Shown here: positions 15,561 to 26,729 of the stretch, in pieces | Numbering within the stretch: position 1 is the first letter of the stretch | How the letters are laid out: every line of letters begins with the position of its first letter | Source: Symbiodinium natans | Taxonomy: Eukaryota > Sar > Dinophyceae > Suessiales > Symbiodiniaceae | Reading direction: 5' to 3' | Assembly: GCA_905221605.1 (NCBI GenBank) | Contig: CAJNDS010002191.1 | Location: 1,010,526-1,074,525 of the forward strand | Length of the DNA stretch: 64,000 nucleotides | Notes under the pieces: generated by a model | The model's database searches: none | Told to the model about the DNA's origin: nothing | What the model saw: only the letters and a program-made list of their open reading frames with translations | Program-made: the position numbers and the translations under genes

Positions 15561-16365
15561 AATCTCCTCTGCTCACTGGAGGAAGTAAGGGGCCGAATCC
15601 ACGGAACTTGTCATGGCCGCTACAAGCTAGACGAGCCAAACAAACACTCGCAAGCAGAGACCTCACACCCTGAGTCTACGCAATGGCATGACAGCAAACT
15701 CACCCTGCTATTTTCCAACGGAGCTTGTGCTCACCATCTCCCATCAGGGGAAACTGGCACTGAGAGAAACATTTAGCACACTAAGAATAAGCATGTGCTC
15801 TAACCATAGGAACGCGGCGGTAATGATCTCCAAAAGCTCTACCGCACAAAAACAAAGCAAGACCCAAGTGTGTGTGCAGGACCTTGACTCGCAGGGTGAG
15901 TCCAGTACAAGGGACTCTCCGAATTCTCCTTCTCTAAATCAGAAGCATCTGAAACGGTTCCAGCCTCAAGCAAAGTGGCCGCTTCTAGTTTGGTCAGGAA
16001 ATTTGCCTAACGCAACCGCTTTCAGAATGATGATGTGCTCACGCAACGCAGCACTGCAGCTTCCGACCGTAGCGTCTGATCCTGTAGCACGCGTGATGAC
16101 CAAGAACACGCTCAGTCTTCCTTAGCATGCTGAATTTGGAGCACCACACCAGAGTGGTCGCCTTGAGAGAATGACTAGACAATGGCTTCTCTAAATCAGA
16201 ACTTTTTTTTTTTTGGACTGACGCCTCTTTACTACATCAGTAGCACAGTAGGCCGGTCTTGTTGGGCTCGACGTAAAGGGTGAAACAAAGTCAGCGCACA
16301 CAATCCGCCAGACACACCAAGCAACCACCAAGCAAACAAACACCAAAGAAACAAAGCGAGCAATC
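15561..16365. other. no recognisable gene
   Basis: By position this is the region upstream of the outer element's gag. A 145-codon plus-strand frame (15688-16125) has no motif and no support. A short T-run lies at about 16203-16215. Confidence 0.35.
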
Positions 16366-18650
16366 GCGCTGAACTACTAGATACCCCACGGACTCAGTAC
16401 TCGAAGTCGTCAATGAAGTCCCGGTTCACAAGGAAGCACAGAGCTTGTGGGGGAATCGCAAATTGCGACGTTGCCAGATTCTCAAAACCACCATCATGTA
16501 GCCACTGGTGCGACAGCGGTTATTCAAACCGAGGTCATCAGAAGAGGTTCGGATCACGTACTCGTTGTCAAGGACAGACAACCGACACTCAATGGCGAAA
16601 GGATGTTGCAAGTCAGACTCCCTAGGGGGGATGAAAGATGTGCATATGCCCCATGGTGGTCAGCCAGTGGGGACTTAACAGCAAGAACAATCAAGGCAAG
16701 ACCAGCCCAAGGCACTCCATGGTGGTCAGCCAGTGGAGTAGCCCCGAGCTCTGGGTGCTCCATTCACCTTGGCGTACAAGTGCCCACCCAGAGAGGTGTC
16801 CGCGCCCGGCACAGGGGGCATATGCCCCATGGAGGTCAGACAGTGGGGACTTAACAGCAAGAACAATCAGAGCAGGACCGGCCCAGAGCACTCCATGGTG
16901 GTCAGCCAGTGGAGTAGCTCCGAGCACAGGGTTCTCCAGTCAACCTGGCGTACAAGTGCCCACCCAGAGAGGTGCCCGCACACGGCCAGAGGGGGGGCGA
17001 GAGTAGCTGCAGCTACCGATTCCACGGGGAGAGTCCACAGCGAGTTACCAAACCCTTAACGCCACAGGGTTTATAATGACAACGAGGAACCTCCCAGTCC
17101 AGGCATCTCACACAAGGCCACGCAACCTTGGCGCTGGCCTGCGCATCGGCACGCATCAAGTCCCTCCAAGCCCAAACCCGCGAGGTACGTCGGCAAGGAG
17201 ATGGGAGGGCTCACATCACATTGGTGCCGAAGTGCAAGGATCTCCATGGTATTGCTACTTTGATCCAATCAGAGCCTTCAGGTAACATCCACGCGGGCGG
17301 GGAGCCCACTTGCCCTGCCGCAGGCCAAGCTCAGACGAGGGTGACCCTCTAGAGTCTCAAGAGGGCCAGGTTGTTCTACAAGTGGGGAGTGGCTCCCTGC
17401 CAAGTCAGCGGGTGCATAATCTCCACGTAGAAGTGTCCACAGCCAGCGCGCCGAACTGCTAGGTCACCCTGTGCACTCAGTACTCGAAATCGTCGAAGAG
17501 GCCGGGAGCACACATGTAGCACCGAGTGCGCAGGTGCGTCGCAAAAGGCGACGTTGCCAGATTCACAAAACCACCATCATGCAGCCACCGATGCGAATAC
17601 ATTCAGCACCAGCCAAGGCCGTTCACGAGAAGGTTCACAAGTCCGCCATCACAGGTGGGGCATAGTCGTGCCTTGGCACGGGACGTTGCAGGCGTCAACC
17701 TTCTTGATCCGAAGTATAAAGTTGCCCCATGGTGGTCAGCCAGTGGGGACTTAACGGCAAGAACAAAGGGTAGGACCAGCCCAGAGCACTCCATGGTGGT
17801 CAGCCAGTGGAGCCTCTCCGAGCACAAGGCGCAACGTTCTTTTGACTCTCAAGAGTCTCGTCCGACGGCCAAAGCAGGCTTGACTGCTTCGTTCCAATCA
17901 GAGCCATCAGGTAAACCCAAGCAGGCGGGGACCCCACCTGCCCCGCAGGAAGCGGGGAGAGTCCCCCAGTCGAAACTTCGCACTCAAGGCCAAGCAACTA
18001 TCTCCTTGGCCGGTGAGGGTTGAGGGTTCAATAACCAGAATCAGACCCTCCATGCCCAAACCGACAGACGTCGGCGAGGAGATGTGAGGGCTCACATCAC
18101 GCTTGGCCACCTACCGATGGGGAGGTAGTCATGTATGGCTGCTGTGACGCAAGCAGAGATATACACCCAAGCAGGCAGGGAACCCCGCAGCAACCCAAGC
18201 ACAGGCGAGAATGGCTCTCGTGAAGGCCAGGTTGTCCACAGGTGCTCGATGGCACATTGCCAGGGAAGTGGAAACCTGATCTCCGCGTAGAAGTGTCCAC
18301 AGCCCAGAAGCAGCATCCCCTAGCTGGTCTCTCCCAATTGGCATGACGCCGTTGTACGACAAGGGGGTGTCACCGTCCAGACGAGAGATGGTCAACACTC
18401 AAGTCCGAGGGGTTCACACACGGTCGTAGCACATAGAAGCGGGCAACCTGCCCACCTAGAGGGGGCAGAGGAAAGGAAGATTGGCCGTTTTACCGATGAC
18501 AAAGCTGGAACATCCAGGCAGGACCGGTCCAGGGTAGTCCGTGGCAGATGGCCAGTGGAGCAACCACGAAAGAAAGGCCCCCCGTTCCCACAGGCACACC
18601 GCGGGGCCGACCCAGAAGGGTGTTTAGACAAGCACGATCCAATCCGTGGC
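16366..18650 (-). pseudogene. tandem array of decayed copies of the 28.9-29.8 kb gene
   Basis: Minus-strand readings repeatedly show broken versions of the intact 329-aa protein. At 18392-18650 the segment SRWAGCPLLCATTVCEPLGLE matches its start, INWVGCLFFAMALQEPLGLE. GCGHFYAEIRFPLPWQ (about 18250-18310) and GCGHFYVEIMHPLTWQGA (about 17400-17460) match its GCGHFYVENMHPLPWQGA. AGQVGSPPAW occurs at about 17300 and 17930. At DNA level a unit of about 1.08 kb is repeated, starting near 16366 and 17449 (both with ...ACTCAGTACTCGAA). Frames are broken by stops and indels. Confidence 0.7.
16643..16994. repeat. 176-bp tandem repeat with internal 20-mer
   Basis: Two adjacent units begin at 16643 and 16819 (CATATGCCCCATGG), period 176 bp. 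A partial third copy is at about 17717-17830. Each unit holds two copies of CCATGGTGGTCAGCCAGTGG or a close variant (16650, 16720, 16829, 16893, 17726, 17793). They belong to the decayed gene array. Confidence 0.85.
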
Positions 18651-20516
18651 ATAGACCACGAGAGGGTTGCCAAACCAAGAGTATCCCGAGAACGCCTCCC
18701 TGTACGGCTGGGCATGACCTGCATTGGAGGCAGCTCTTGCTCATCAACCCCCCACTCAGGGATGCCGTCCGGAATGGTGATACGCATGTATCTTGTCATT
18801 GAGGTTTGGGCCGCGAGCCACATCACCCGGACAGCTTCCTGGATTTGCCTGTACTGCACAACACCTTCGTCCTTATACTGAAAGGGGAAGGAGGTAACCG
18901 CAGCACGCAGGGCCGAAGGATCAGGGTCCTTGGGGGTGCCATGACAGTACATCCTAAACCAGAAGCTGTTGAGTCGCTGCTTGGTTGGATGTTTGGCTCG
19001 CGTCATACCACGCATTTTGGGGACGTTGGGGCCCATGCTTGGTGGGTGTGGTGCTGATCCCTTTCCAATGCGCATCAAAGATGACTGGCAGCCGGAAAGG
19101 GGCGGAGACATCCACTTCTCGCAAAGCTGCAAGGTCAGTGGTTCGCAGCTCCGAGAAGCGCCAATCATTCACCTGTGCCTCGGGTTCGTCCTCCGCGTCT
19201 GACATGTCATCCATCGGGCAGGGAGAGCCTTCGTTAGTTTCGGAAGAGATGCTGACGACCTCCGGCGAGGTTCCTGCAGTGTTCGCTTCCACAGGCGCAG
19301 CACAGGGCGAGGAGAGCAAGCACTCTAGGGGCAACACTCGCCGTAGAAAAACAGCCATTCTGTGAGAAGTGTCAGGCCATTCCAAGTTGAAAACTGACCA
19401 AAAATGTTCAATGTTTTGGTTGGCCACCGAGGCCGCAAGAGCAAGCCGGATGGCGTCAAGGAAATGGGCAGGGGGGAGGTCCGGCCTAAATTCTTGAATG
19501 CCTTTGCCCAAGTGTCTGTGTGCCCTGCAGCGTGATGCCTAGGAACGTATTCAGGCAGGGCTGGGCAAGCCTGGCCGTTTCCACGTCCGTGTGCTTAGCA
19601 GCTGCGGCCCATGCCTGCAAGGCTTCCTGGGAGGCTTGGCCAGTGACTTGTGGCAGTCCACTGTGCGCGTCCATCACATATTTGGTAGTAGGGCACGTGG
19701 GAGCGCGGCCAGCCAAGAAGGCCACCATGGCTGCAGGCGGCACATTGATCTGCAGGTCAGTAATTTTATTGTCAGATTTAGGAAAACCAATAACAATGGG
19801 CAGCCCTGCCGTACGCTCCAGGGGACCTTTTTGGTGGGACTCGAATGCGAGCAGAAGTGCACCCAGCCAATAATCTGGGTCAGCGTAGCTGAGCATTGCA
19901 GGAAAACTGGCATTGATGACACTCGGCAAGTCCGACACCGCAGAGAAAAGATCCGCGATGTACTGCGCTGTGGTAAGAAAGCCATACCCCACCAGGGACT
20001 CCGAAAGCCTCGCTTTGTCCAGCTGCGGGACCGGGCAATCCAACATTTCAGGTCGAAATGCTGCAATGCCGACAATCTAAGGCACTGCGTGATGATAGAG
20101 TCATAAACCTTCAAATACGCTGCCGGAAACGTTTCAGGCAGATGCAGTAGCGTGTCAGCGATTCCGATCAGCATAGCCGAGTCTTGCAGCTGGTTCGGTA
20201 CGCCGTTCAAAAACACCTCATAGGCCCTATATGCCCGAAGCTGCTGGCAGTGTGTTGTGAGGTGTTGCGAGTCACGCAGGTTCATGTAGGGCCGAGGTTT
20301 GACATTCTTACCAAAGTGATGTTCCGCTGCAAGTGCGCGCCACATGAGATCACAGACCGAGACTGTGTTGCTCTGCATGATGGGTGCGCAGGCTGGGGCG
20401 CTGCCGCTGGGCTCGCTAGGCCCTCGAGGCTTGGCTTTTGGTGGTTCCAGCTGCTGAGAGCCGTCTTTGTCCAAAGCGAGAGGCCGACTTTTCTTGCGAG
20501 CTTGGACAGCGGGCAC
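18650..20516 (-). pseudogene. unrecognised protein, frame-broken
   Basis: Three or four minus-strand frames follow one another in order and look like one protein of roughly 600 residues broken by indels: 20516 to about 20045, 20046-19486, 19511-18954, and 19168 to about 18700. The pieces are helix-rich (for example HLPETFPAAYLKVYDSIITQ and DPDYWLGALLLAFESHQK) with an acidic middle part. I recognise no family. It lies downstream of the helicase on the same strand and may be the last gene of the 18.65-30.7 kb block. Confidence 0.4.
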
Positions 20517-20710
20517 AGGCCTGGCGGGGATGGGCGTCAGGCCATGGGAAGAGATCCGATTTTGGTTCCGTCAGGCCAAGTGAGTCCGTGGGAGACTTAG
20601 CGCAAGGGGGCTGTGACGCCTCAACATCCGGAGATGCTGTGTGCGTGGGCCGTGTCCGGGGGCTGGGTGGACGTCGTACGCCAGGCGGCGGGTCCCTAAT
20701 GTTGCCGCCA

Positions 20711-21346
20711 CTACGGGGTGGACACGAGGGCGGCGCTACCCCCTCCGATCCTGTGATCAACTTCACGAGAGGGAGTCGTCACACAAGCATCCAGAGCAAT
20801 AGGACTCGCGGCCGGCACAACCGCAGGCTCTTTCGGCGCAGGCTCCTTTGGCAGTGGTCCTCTCTCCCGCGTTGGGGTGCCGCAAGGGGTTCGGGAAACG
20901 TCCCGTCTAGCTGGCGGAGGCGGGCTGACAGCTGCCGCAATGGAGCCCCTCGCGGCCCGAGGCTGGAGCCATGGTGCACCCCACCGCTCGCCATGGCGCG
21001 CGTTTGTGGTAGCCTCGCCTTGGGCTGGCGACTGCTGCGGCGTAGGAACCTCGACTGCAGTAGCAACTACCACGTCGGGACTGTTACTACCCGCGGGCAC
21101 AGGGCTGTTTCCCGGAGAGTCCACATCAATCGCAGTTTCGGAGGCAGCCTTACCCGTACGAACAGGTAAGAGGTGAAGACCACGGGGGGCTCGCAGTATG
21201 CCGGCCTTGTGTTCGAAAGCCGGGTCAGCGCGTTGAGCCGATCCCCGCTTGGGCGGCATCCTAATGCTGGTGTCCCCTAGCAAGCAGGTGAGGTACTGGG
21301 CGACCCCATCTCCTTCCCTCACCGGCTGGAAGGGGACACAATACAC
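20711..21346 (-). CDS. Pro/Ala-rich extension after the helicase
   Basis: 211 codons. After a start that overlaps the helicase end (VREGDGVAQYLTCLLGDTS) it becomes low-complexity, rich in Pro, Ala and Arg. It may be a disordered C-terminal tail of the helicase protein displaced by a frameshift near 21340-21400, or a separate ORF. No catalytic motif. Confidence 0.4.
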   Translation of the reverse strand: MYCVPFQPVREGDGVAQYLTCLLGDTSIRMPPKRGSAQRADPAFEHKAGILRAPRGLHLLPVRTGKAASETAIDVDSPGNSPVPAGSNSPDVVVATAVEVPTPQQSPAQGEATTNARHGERWGAPWLQPRAARGSIAAAVSPPPPARRDVSRTPCGTPTRERGPLPKEPAPKEPAVVPAASPIALDACVTTPSREVDHRIGGGSAALVSTP

Positions 21347-23466
21347 AGCATTGGGCAGGGGCTCCAGGACGAAGCCGCGCGTTTGCAGACTAACAATGGT
21401 GCCCGAGTAGGAGTCGGAGGTGAAAGAGGGACTCCCCCATCCTTCTTGCTGAAGTGTGCGGTAAAAACCTCCCGCTTATCTCCCCAGGTGGCCTTCAAAG
21501 CCCACGCTTGATGCAGGGGTGGTGTTCCAAAGAGGTCCAGCCCAACTTTGCGTTCCGCAGGCAGCACGATGCTGGCTACTGTCCGTTCTCGGAAGGCTTG
21601 CTTGTGTAATGCCGTTGCAATGCCAGGGCCATCCATGCTCCACAAGCTGGCTTGTGTGCGCACATATTCAGCGCATTCAATTAGGCCCCCGGTTGCGCAG
21701 GCCGCCATTTGGAAGCATGCACCTATACCATCAGAGTAGTGCGGTGCCACGAAAACCAAAGCCCCAAGCCCTCTCGTGAAGGAGGAGGTGGCTCGGGCAA
21801 ACCCTGCCTCGCTACTAAACAGGAATCCAGAAGCCCGACATGTCACAAAGACACATATCCCAAATGTGGGGCCAGTGGAGCAGGCCGTGGTGATAGCGCC
21901 GAAGAAGCGTTTAAGGGACCCTATGCGATTCATGAGGAAGGTCCGAAACGTCACAAGGCTCCAAGTGTTGGGCGCGCCAGTCAGCGGGAAGTCTTCCGCG
22001 GTTTGGCAGGCTTCAAGTAGGCTCATATCGTCATCGCCCAGTGGGTCTGCGGGGAGACTCAACTGCAGCATAAACTTCATTTGGGTAACAATCCTGGCAT
22101 ACTGAGAGACCATCCCGATAGGGGAGTCAGGATAGACCTGGTGCCCAAAAGTGAGCACAATGTCCGCCAGGACCATGCTGAGGTCGTAGCTTCTGCCTAT
22201 TTTGGTTTGGGTCTCATCCTGATCTTGCACCCGTACCCATCGACACGTTTCCATCCACCTGCCTGCAAGGCTACGCAGTGGCCGCCCGAGCAGGTGCTGC
22301 ATCGTGGGACCTGGTGGCATACGTAGCCGAGGGACCCTGCCTATCAGCTCGAAGCGGCACGCCTCCGAGTACCGACATGCGTATAGAATGGCAGCAATCT
22401 CAGGAGGGAGGCGCATGGATGAACAGAGCGAGAGGTTGACAGCCGGTCCGACAATGGCCTTCAGCCCGGCGGCCTGCATGACTGTCTCGGCTTGCTTCGG
22501 TTTGACGATGCTTAGACAGAGAATCGATTCCAGCATCGAGACCGCTGAGAACAATACCTCAGACGCTCCAGAGGAACGGTGGGGCTTGCCCCAAGAGGGC
22601 ATCTCGCCTTGTCCCTTTTTCCACGGGCCGGAACTTTGGGCCGTTTGCCGCAAAAGGGCCGCAGGCAAGGTGGCTGGCGTGTGGAGGTCGGCAGGGACCG
22701 CATTGAGGCCACAAATCTTTTGCTCCAACAACTCCGTGACGAAGTGGTAATTGGGTCGCGATCCTCCAGCGGGCTGTCTGTGGTCGCCAATCATGACATC
22801 AAGTGCATGCTTGATGTGCGCCAGAATGGTGTTGGAACCAGGCGTGCCCAATTGCTGGGCTTCATCTCGGAGGAGCAACTCAACATCCTTTAGACGGTTA
22901 ATGAGCTGCGAGTAGGGAAAGCTAAGCCTTGCCACAATCGTACCATGTGTCGTGGCTACAAGTAGCCCCCGGTACAAATCGTGCACATCAAAAGGGAGCT
23001 TATGTGTGTCCTTCTCCTTGTTACCCGGTATGCGAACGATGCGGCTGCGAACAAATTCATTGCTAGCAGTCGTGAGCCTATCAACCGCTTCGACATAGGC
23101 CCGAACCGATTCATTGCCATGAGCGGTGTACAGGGTGAGCCGGCTCGTCAGGCACGCAAGGAGTACTCCTAGAAACGCGCAGGATCGTGTCTTCCCGCTG
23201 CCGGGCGCACCCGTTATGAATACAGAAGTACGATTAGCGGCCAGGCCGTACGAGCACGCTCCCAGCAGCGCTGCCAGGTGTCCGTCCGCCCCCCAAAAGG
23301 TATCACAGAGGCACGTAAGGAAGGCGGGACCAACCGCGAGCGCAAAGATGCTGGCTCGAGTCCTCGGATCGTGCTCAGGTGGACGTGAATTAGAGATAGA
23401 GGTTAGGTGACAGGGAGATTCCGGAAGGTTAATACGGGTGGAAAGGCTTACTGGATGGGTGAACAA
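21319..23466 (-). CDS. UPF1-like superfamily 1 helicase
   Basis: 715 residues, intronless. Walker A GAPGSGKT (86-93), motif II DEAQ (201-204, in LLLRDEAQQLG), motif III IGDHRQP (226-232), motif IV-like SMRLPPEIAAILYACRY, IGMVSQYARIVTQ, and a motif VI region SEAGFARATSSFTRG. This order, with a DEAQ box and GDxxQ, fits the UPF1/DNA2/SMUBP2 branch of SF1 rather than the PIF1 helicase of Helitrons. It would unwind nucleic acid using ATP. It follows the 1027-aa ORF on the same strand, with an AT-rich palindrome between them. Confidence 0.75.
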   Translation of the reverse strand: MFTHPVSLSTRINLPESPCHLTSISNSRPPEHDPRTRASIFALAVGPAFLTCLCDTFWGADGHLAALLGACSYGLAANRTSVFITGAPGSGKTRSCAFLGVLLACLTSRLTLYTAHGNESVRAYVEAVDRLTTASNEFVRSRIVRIPGNKEKDTHKLPFDVHDLYRGLLVATTHGTIVARLSFPYSQLINRLKDVELLLRDEAQQLGTPGSNTILAHIKHALDVMIGDHRQPAGGSRPNYHFVTELLEQKICGLNAVPADLHTPATLPAALLRQTAQSSGPWKKGQGEMPSWGKPHRSSGASEVLFSAVSMLESILCLSIVKPKQAETVMQAAGLKAIVGPAVNLSLCSSMRLPPEIAAILYACRYSEACRFELIGRVPRLRMPPGPTMQHLLGRPLRSLAGRWMETCRWVRVQDQDETQTKIGRSYDLSMVLADIVLTFGHQVYPDSPIGMVSQYARIVTQMKFMLQLSLPADPLGDDDMSLLEACQTAEDFPLTGAPNTWSLVTFRTFLMNRIGSLKRFFGAITTACSTGPTFGICVFVTCRASGFLFSSEAGFARATSSFTRGLGALVFVAPHYSDGIGACFQMAACATGGLIECAEYVRTQASLWSMDGPGIATALHKQAFRERTVASIVLPAERKVGLDLFGTPPLHQAWALKATWGDKREVFTAHFSKKDGGVPLSPPTPTRAPLLVCKRAASSWSPCPMLCIVSPSSR

Positions 23467-23603
23467 GGCTGTGGAACAAGAGTGAGAGAGATGAATGGTA
23501 CGTCCTAAAGGTTAGACAGGATTGGAGATTGAGTGAGCCGGTTAGTACTTCATGGCGGTTCTTGGCACGTGAATTCATCACTTCGTTCTTCGTTCACTCA
23601 CCC

Positions 23604-23747
23604 CTATAAAATAATATTAAAAGTGGTAAGTTCACGCACGCACTTTTAATAGTATTTTAAAGGGGCCCTTTTTCCCCCTTCATTTAATACTAAATTAAAG
23701 CGTGCGTCCCTTACCTTTAATTTTAGTATTATAATGAAAGGAAAAAG
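23604..23747. repeat. AT-rich nested palindrome (two hairpins in inverted arrangement)
   Basis: Hairpin 1: ATTAAAAGTG (23616-23625) pairs with CACTTTTAAT (23641-23650). Hairpin 2: 23678-23700 pairs with 23715-23740 over about 22 bp with small gaps. The two loops (GTAAGTTCACGCACG and CGTGCGTCCCTTAC) are near reverse complements, so the whole island is also one larger inverted repeat. It is strongly AT-rich against GC-rich surroundings and covers the end of the 1027-aa frame. Confidence 0.8.
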
Positions 23748-26729
23748 GTTGCTCAACGAGTCATGGGACAGGCGTAGACACTCCGCATGCCACAGCGCAG
23801 GAGTCCGGGCGTCCTCTTGGCCGGGCAGCGGAGAGTCAGGCAGCGTAGCTAACACGCCACTCAGCAGCGTCGGCGTCCATTCTTTGCGATAGGATTGTTC
23901 CTCCGCAAGCCAAAGGTTGAGGAAGCTTTGCAAGGGGTTGGAAGCCCCCGGACCCGCAGTAAGCGATGCCTGCGCAGCTTGCGTTTCGTGCTTGCCTCTG
24001 AAGACTTGGCAGACCTCCGGGTGAATGAGCTGTGCCCATGTGTCGTGCCAGTTCCCTCTCACCACTAGCCCGATAAGGAGGACAAGCACTAAATCTGTGA
24101 GAAAGCCCGGCAACCACTGTGGCTGCCGGATGGCATCAAGAGGCGAGTCTTCTAGCGGAACGCCCAATGCAACATGCTGCCTTTCCCTAGGCATGTGTAA
24201 CAGAGCATCCCAAAGCGGGGTAGAGGCTCCTCCGGGCAGAACCTCAAGCTGGCTGACTCTCGGCAGTGAGGGTCGTTGCGCGAATTGGTTGTGCTGTTCA
24301 TCAGTCAAGAGCAGGGCAATGGTTATATTGACTGGCTGCATGGCCTTACTTTCTCCAGGGCCGGTGAAAAGCTTCTTCGGGGCAAGGAGCTCTATAAACA
24401 TGCCTGGGTAGGCCACATCCCCCTTGTCTTCTCTCAAGGTAACCAGCAAAGCAGTGCCCTTGGCCGGCACTTTACCAGCGACAGCAAACCACTTTTTAGC
24501 CCAGTCAGGGACATCCGCCAACTCCGGTGTAAGGAGCATGACCGATGCCCTTGGGTAAACTCGATGGAGAAGGCAGATTGGCCATGTATGCGTGCCGGGC
24601 TTTATCGCCACAGGGGTGGCGGCCCGCTTGACCGCAGCTTGCTCTGGGTAGTGATACTGTTCCGAGGGCTCCTCCTCGATTTCTGCTTCCGAGGCCATGG
24701 CTAAAAACTGATAACCCAGCATGTCAACCAGGCGCTCTAACGACAGGTGGGGGAGCCACATACCCAAAACTAGTTTCATCGTGGGACCAAGTTCATGATA
24801 CGGGGGCGGCAAATCAGCCAGATGCGGCTTGGCATCCGTCAGGAGGACTTGGGTACAGTCAGCACGGAGACTTGCAATGCTCCGGTTCTCAGCGGAAGGT
24901 ATCCGGAGAAAAGCCTCCATATCGGGGCGTCTGATTTGCCGTCCCAGCACGGAGTTGATGAAAGTTTTAGACTTATCCGAAAGCTGGACAGAGCCACACG
25001 CAACCCCCATCAAACCTGCTCGCACTGTGCGATCCATCCGGGGGTCGGCCAAGCCGCAAATCTTTTTAGTCAATTCCTTATGCACATAATCCCCCGGCGT
25101 GAGCTGGAATAGCTCTTCACTGTGGACAAAGTGACCATAAGAGTGTCCACCACTGCCAAGTGACTCAGGTCCAGTGAAGTAGTAGAGACGCGCTCCCGCA
25201 CCAATCGCTTGCGTTCTTGCTGCCTGGCTGGGCCGGAAGATACAAAGCTGGTCGCTCTCATGATGGACAAGACTAACAGCGTGCCGCAATTCCGAACCCA
25301 GGATATATTGCAGCATGGCCCGTGGCATGGCAACGCCGCCCAAACGTGCCTTGATGTGGACAAAATCGCCCTTGCAGTCAGGAAGCTTTTGGCGCTTATG
25401 CCAAGCGATAGCCACAGCAGCGCCCGTATACGACCCAGCAGAGAAACCCGCAACGCACAGTTTGCACTCGCCAGCTCTACCCGCGGCGAGGCCCACATGC
25501 AGAGCGGTCAGCGCAGCAGTATGTGGCATGCGCAAGTGAGCCAGGGCAGGGCACATTGTCAGGGAGGCTTCTACCGAGCTGATTCTAGCACGAACCGCCG
25601 CTGGCAGACCGCATCCTTCGACCTGAGGGTACAGAGCACGTGCCCATAGCTGGGCGGCTTGGGGCAGGAGCAACAATGCATGTGCGGCATTACCGCTGGT
25701 CGAAAGCAACAACGGGCGTTGTGTGTCCTTATATCCGACCTTTTTGCCCTGGTTGTCCCGGACTGTTTCCATTTCTAAGCCAGTGAGTGCATAGGAATTG
25801 GCTGTGTGAATGATGCTACCCGACACAGTGGGGGGCGTATTCTCGGCCTTCCCATTCATCCCGCTAATGAAGAGCGACCGACATTCCCCTGAGGGGGTTA
25901 GGTGAGGCTTTGGAGGCGGGTACTGGTAGGCAGGAAAGGCAAAGGCTGCCAGGGCTTGTTGCACACGCATGGCTAGTCCATCATCCCAGTATTGACTGAG
26001 GCCCAACGGTGTGACCTTTATGTCTGCGGCGAAGAGAGGCCACGGCAGATCCGCCTGGGCCAGCCAAGCATGCGCAGCGGCAGCAAGAAGAGCAAGCGGC
26101 CCAGTTGGGGTATTGGGTCGACTGCGCCATTTCGGGGTGGCCCTGCAGGAAGATAGGGCATCTTTCTTCCAAAACATGAGGACCCCAGGGAAGAGCTGGA
26201 GCCGCACTGGTCCACTGCCCTTTTTCCCAACAGAGGCCCACAGAGGGACGGTGTCCCCGTTGCTCCAGACCGACTCGGGTAGAGTAGGCAGCCGTACCAC
26301 ACTCCCCCACTGCGGCAAGATGTTTTTGCCTTTGGCACCATATCCATGCACAAAAGGAGGGGGTAAAACCTCGGCGTATCGGTTCGCCATGAAAAAGTCA
26401 GGACCAGGTAGGATTGCCAAACGGGAGTGCGAGCCGCCGTAACCCATGAGCAAGGGAAGAAATCCCTGTTCATATGGGCCTTGTCCCCATGTTTTGACCC
26501 CTCTGACCTGCCTGACTGGGGAGGCGCCAAACTGGATGTCTGGCTCTGGCCGGCCAGCAGTAAGGTCGGCCGTTTTCCACGCAACCTCATGTATGTATCT
26601 TCCTAAAAGTGCCCACGCAAACACAAAGTCAGAGTGCTTGTGAGCAGTGGTTCCGGCAAGAGGGGTGTTGCGTAGACATTGCCGATAATGGATCTGGTCC
26701 AACGGCACCTGCTCATGCATACCAGGCAT
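23646..26729 (-). CDS. 1027-aa protein with alpha/beta-hydrolase-like motif
   Basis: Long uninterrupted intronless ORF. The middle has LCVAGFSAGSYTG (about residue 428), a GxSxG nucleophile elbow. After it come an Asp in VHHESDQLCIFRP (about 491) and a His in GGHSYGHFVHSEE (about 535), a spacing that would suit a Ser-Asp-His triad. The rest of the protein resembles nothing I know. The last 30 or so codons run into the AT-rich palindrome, so the natural stop may be earlier. It lies between the glycosyltransferase-like ORF and the helicase on the same strand. The hydrolase assignment is tentative. Confidence 0.45.
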   Translation of the reverse strand: MPGMHEQVPLDQIHYRQCLRNTPLAGTTAHKHSDFVFAWALLGRYIHEVAWKTADLTAGRPEPDIQFGASPVRQVRGVKTWGQGPYEQGFLPLLMGYGGSHSRLAILPGPDFFMANRYAEVLPPPFVHGYGAKGKNILPQWGSVVRLPTLPESVWSNGDTVPLWASVGKKGSGPVRLQLFPGVLMFWKKDALSSCRATPKWRSRPNTPTGPLALLAAAAHAWLAQADLPWPLFAADIKVTPLGLSQYWDDGLAMRVQQALAAFAFPAYQYPPPKPHLTPSGECRSLFISGMNGKAENTPPTVSGSIIHTANSYALTGLEMETVRDNQGKKVGYKDTQRPLLLSTSGNAAHALLLLPQAAQLWARALYPQVEGCGLPAAVRARISSVEASLTMCPALAHLRMPHTAALTALHVGLAAGRAGECKLCVAGFSAGSYTGAAVAIAWHKRQKLPDCKGDFVHIKARLGGVAMPRAMLQYILGSELRHAVSLVHHESDQLCIFRPSQAARTQAIGAGARLYYFTGPESLGSGGHSYGHFVHSEELFQLTPGDYVHKELTKKICGLADPRMDRTVRAGLMGVACGSVQLSDKSKTFINSVLGRQIRRPDMEAFLRIPSAENRSIASLRADCTQVLLTDAKPHLADLPPPYHELGPTMKLVLGMWLPHLSLERLVDMLGYQFLAMASEAEIEEEPSEQYHYPEQAAVKRAATPVAIKPGTHTWPICLLHRVYPRASVMLLTPELADVPDWAKKWFAVAGKVPAKGTALLVTLREDKGDVAYPGMFIELLAPKKLFTGPGESKAMQPVNITIALLLTDEQHNQFAQRPSLPRVSQLEVLPGGASTPLWDALLHMPRERQHVALGVPLEDSPLDAIRQPQWLPGFLTDLVLVLLIGLVVRGNWHDTWAQLIHPEVCQVFRGKHETQAAQASLTAGPGASNPLQSFLNLWLAEEQSYRKEWTPTLLSGVLATLPDSPLPGQEDARTPALWHAECLRLSHDSLSNLFPFIIILKLKVRDARFNLVLNEGGKRAPLKYY

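Noticed and set aside
16643-17830. Possible CRISPR-like array of the 20-mer CCATGGTGGTCAGCCAGTGG
   Set aside because: Spacing is irregular, the intervals are themselves repeats, and the array is decayed coding sequence.
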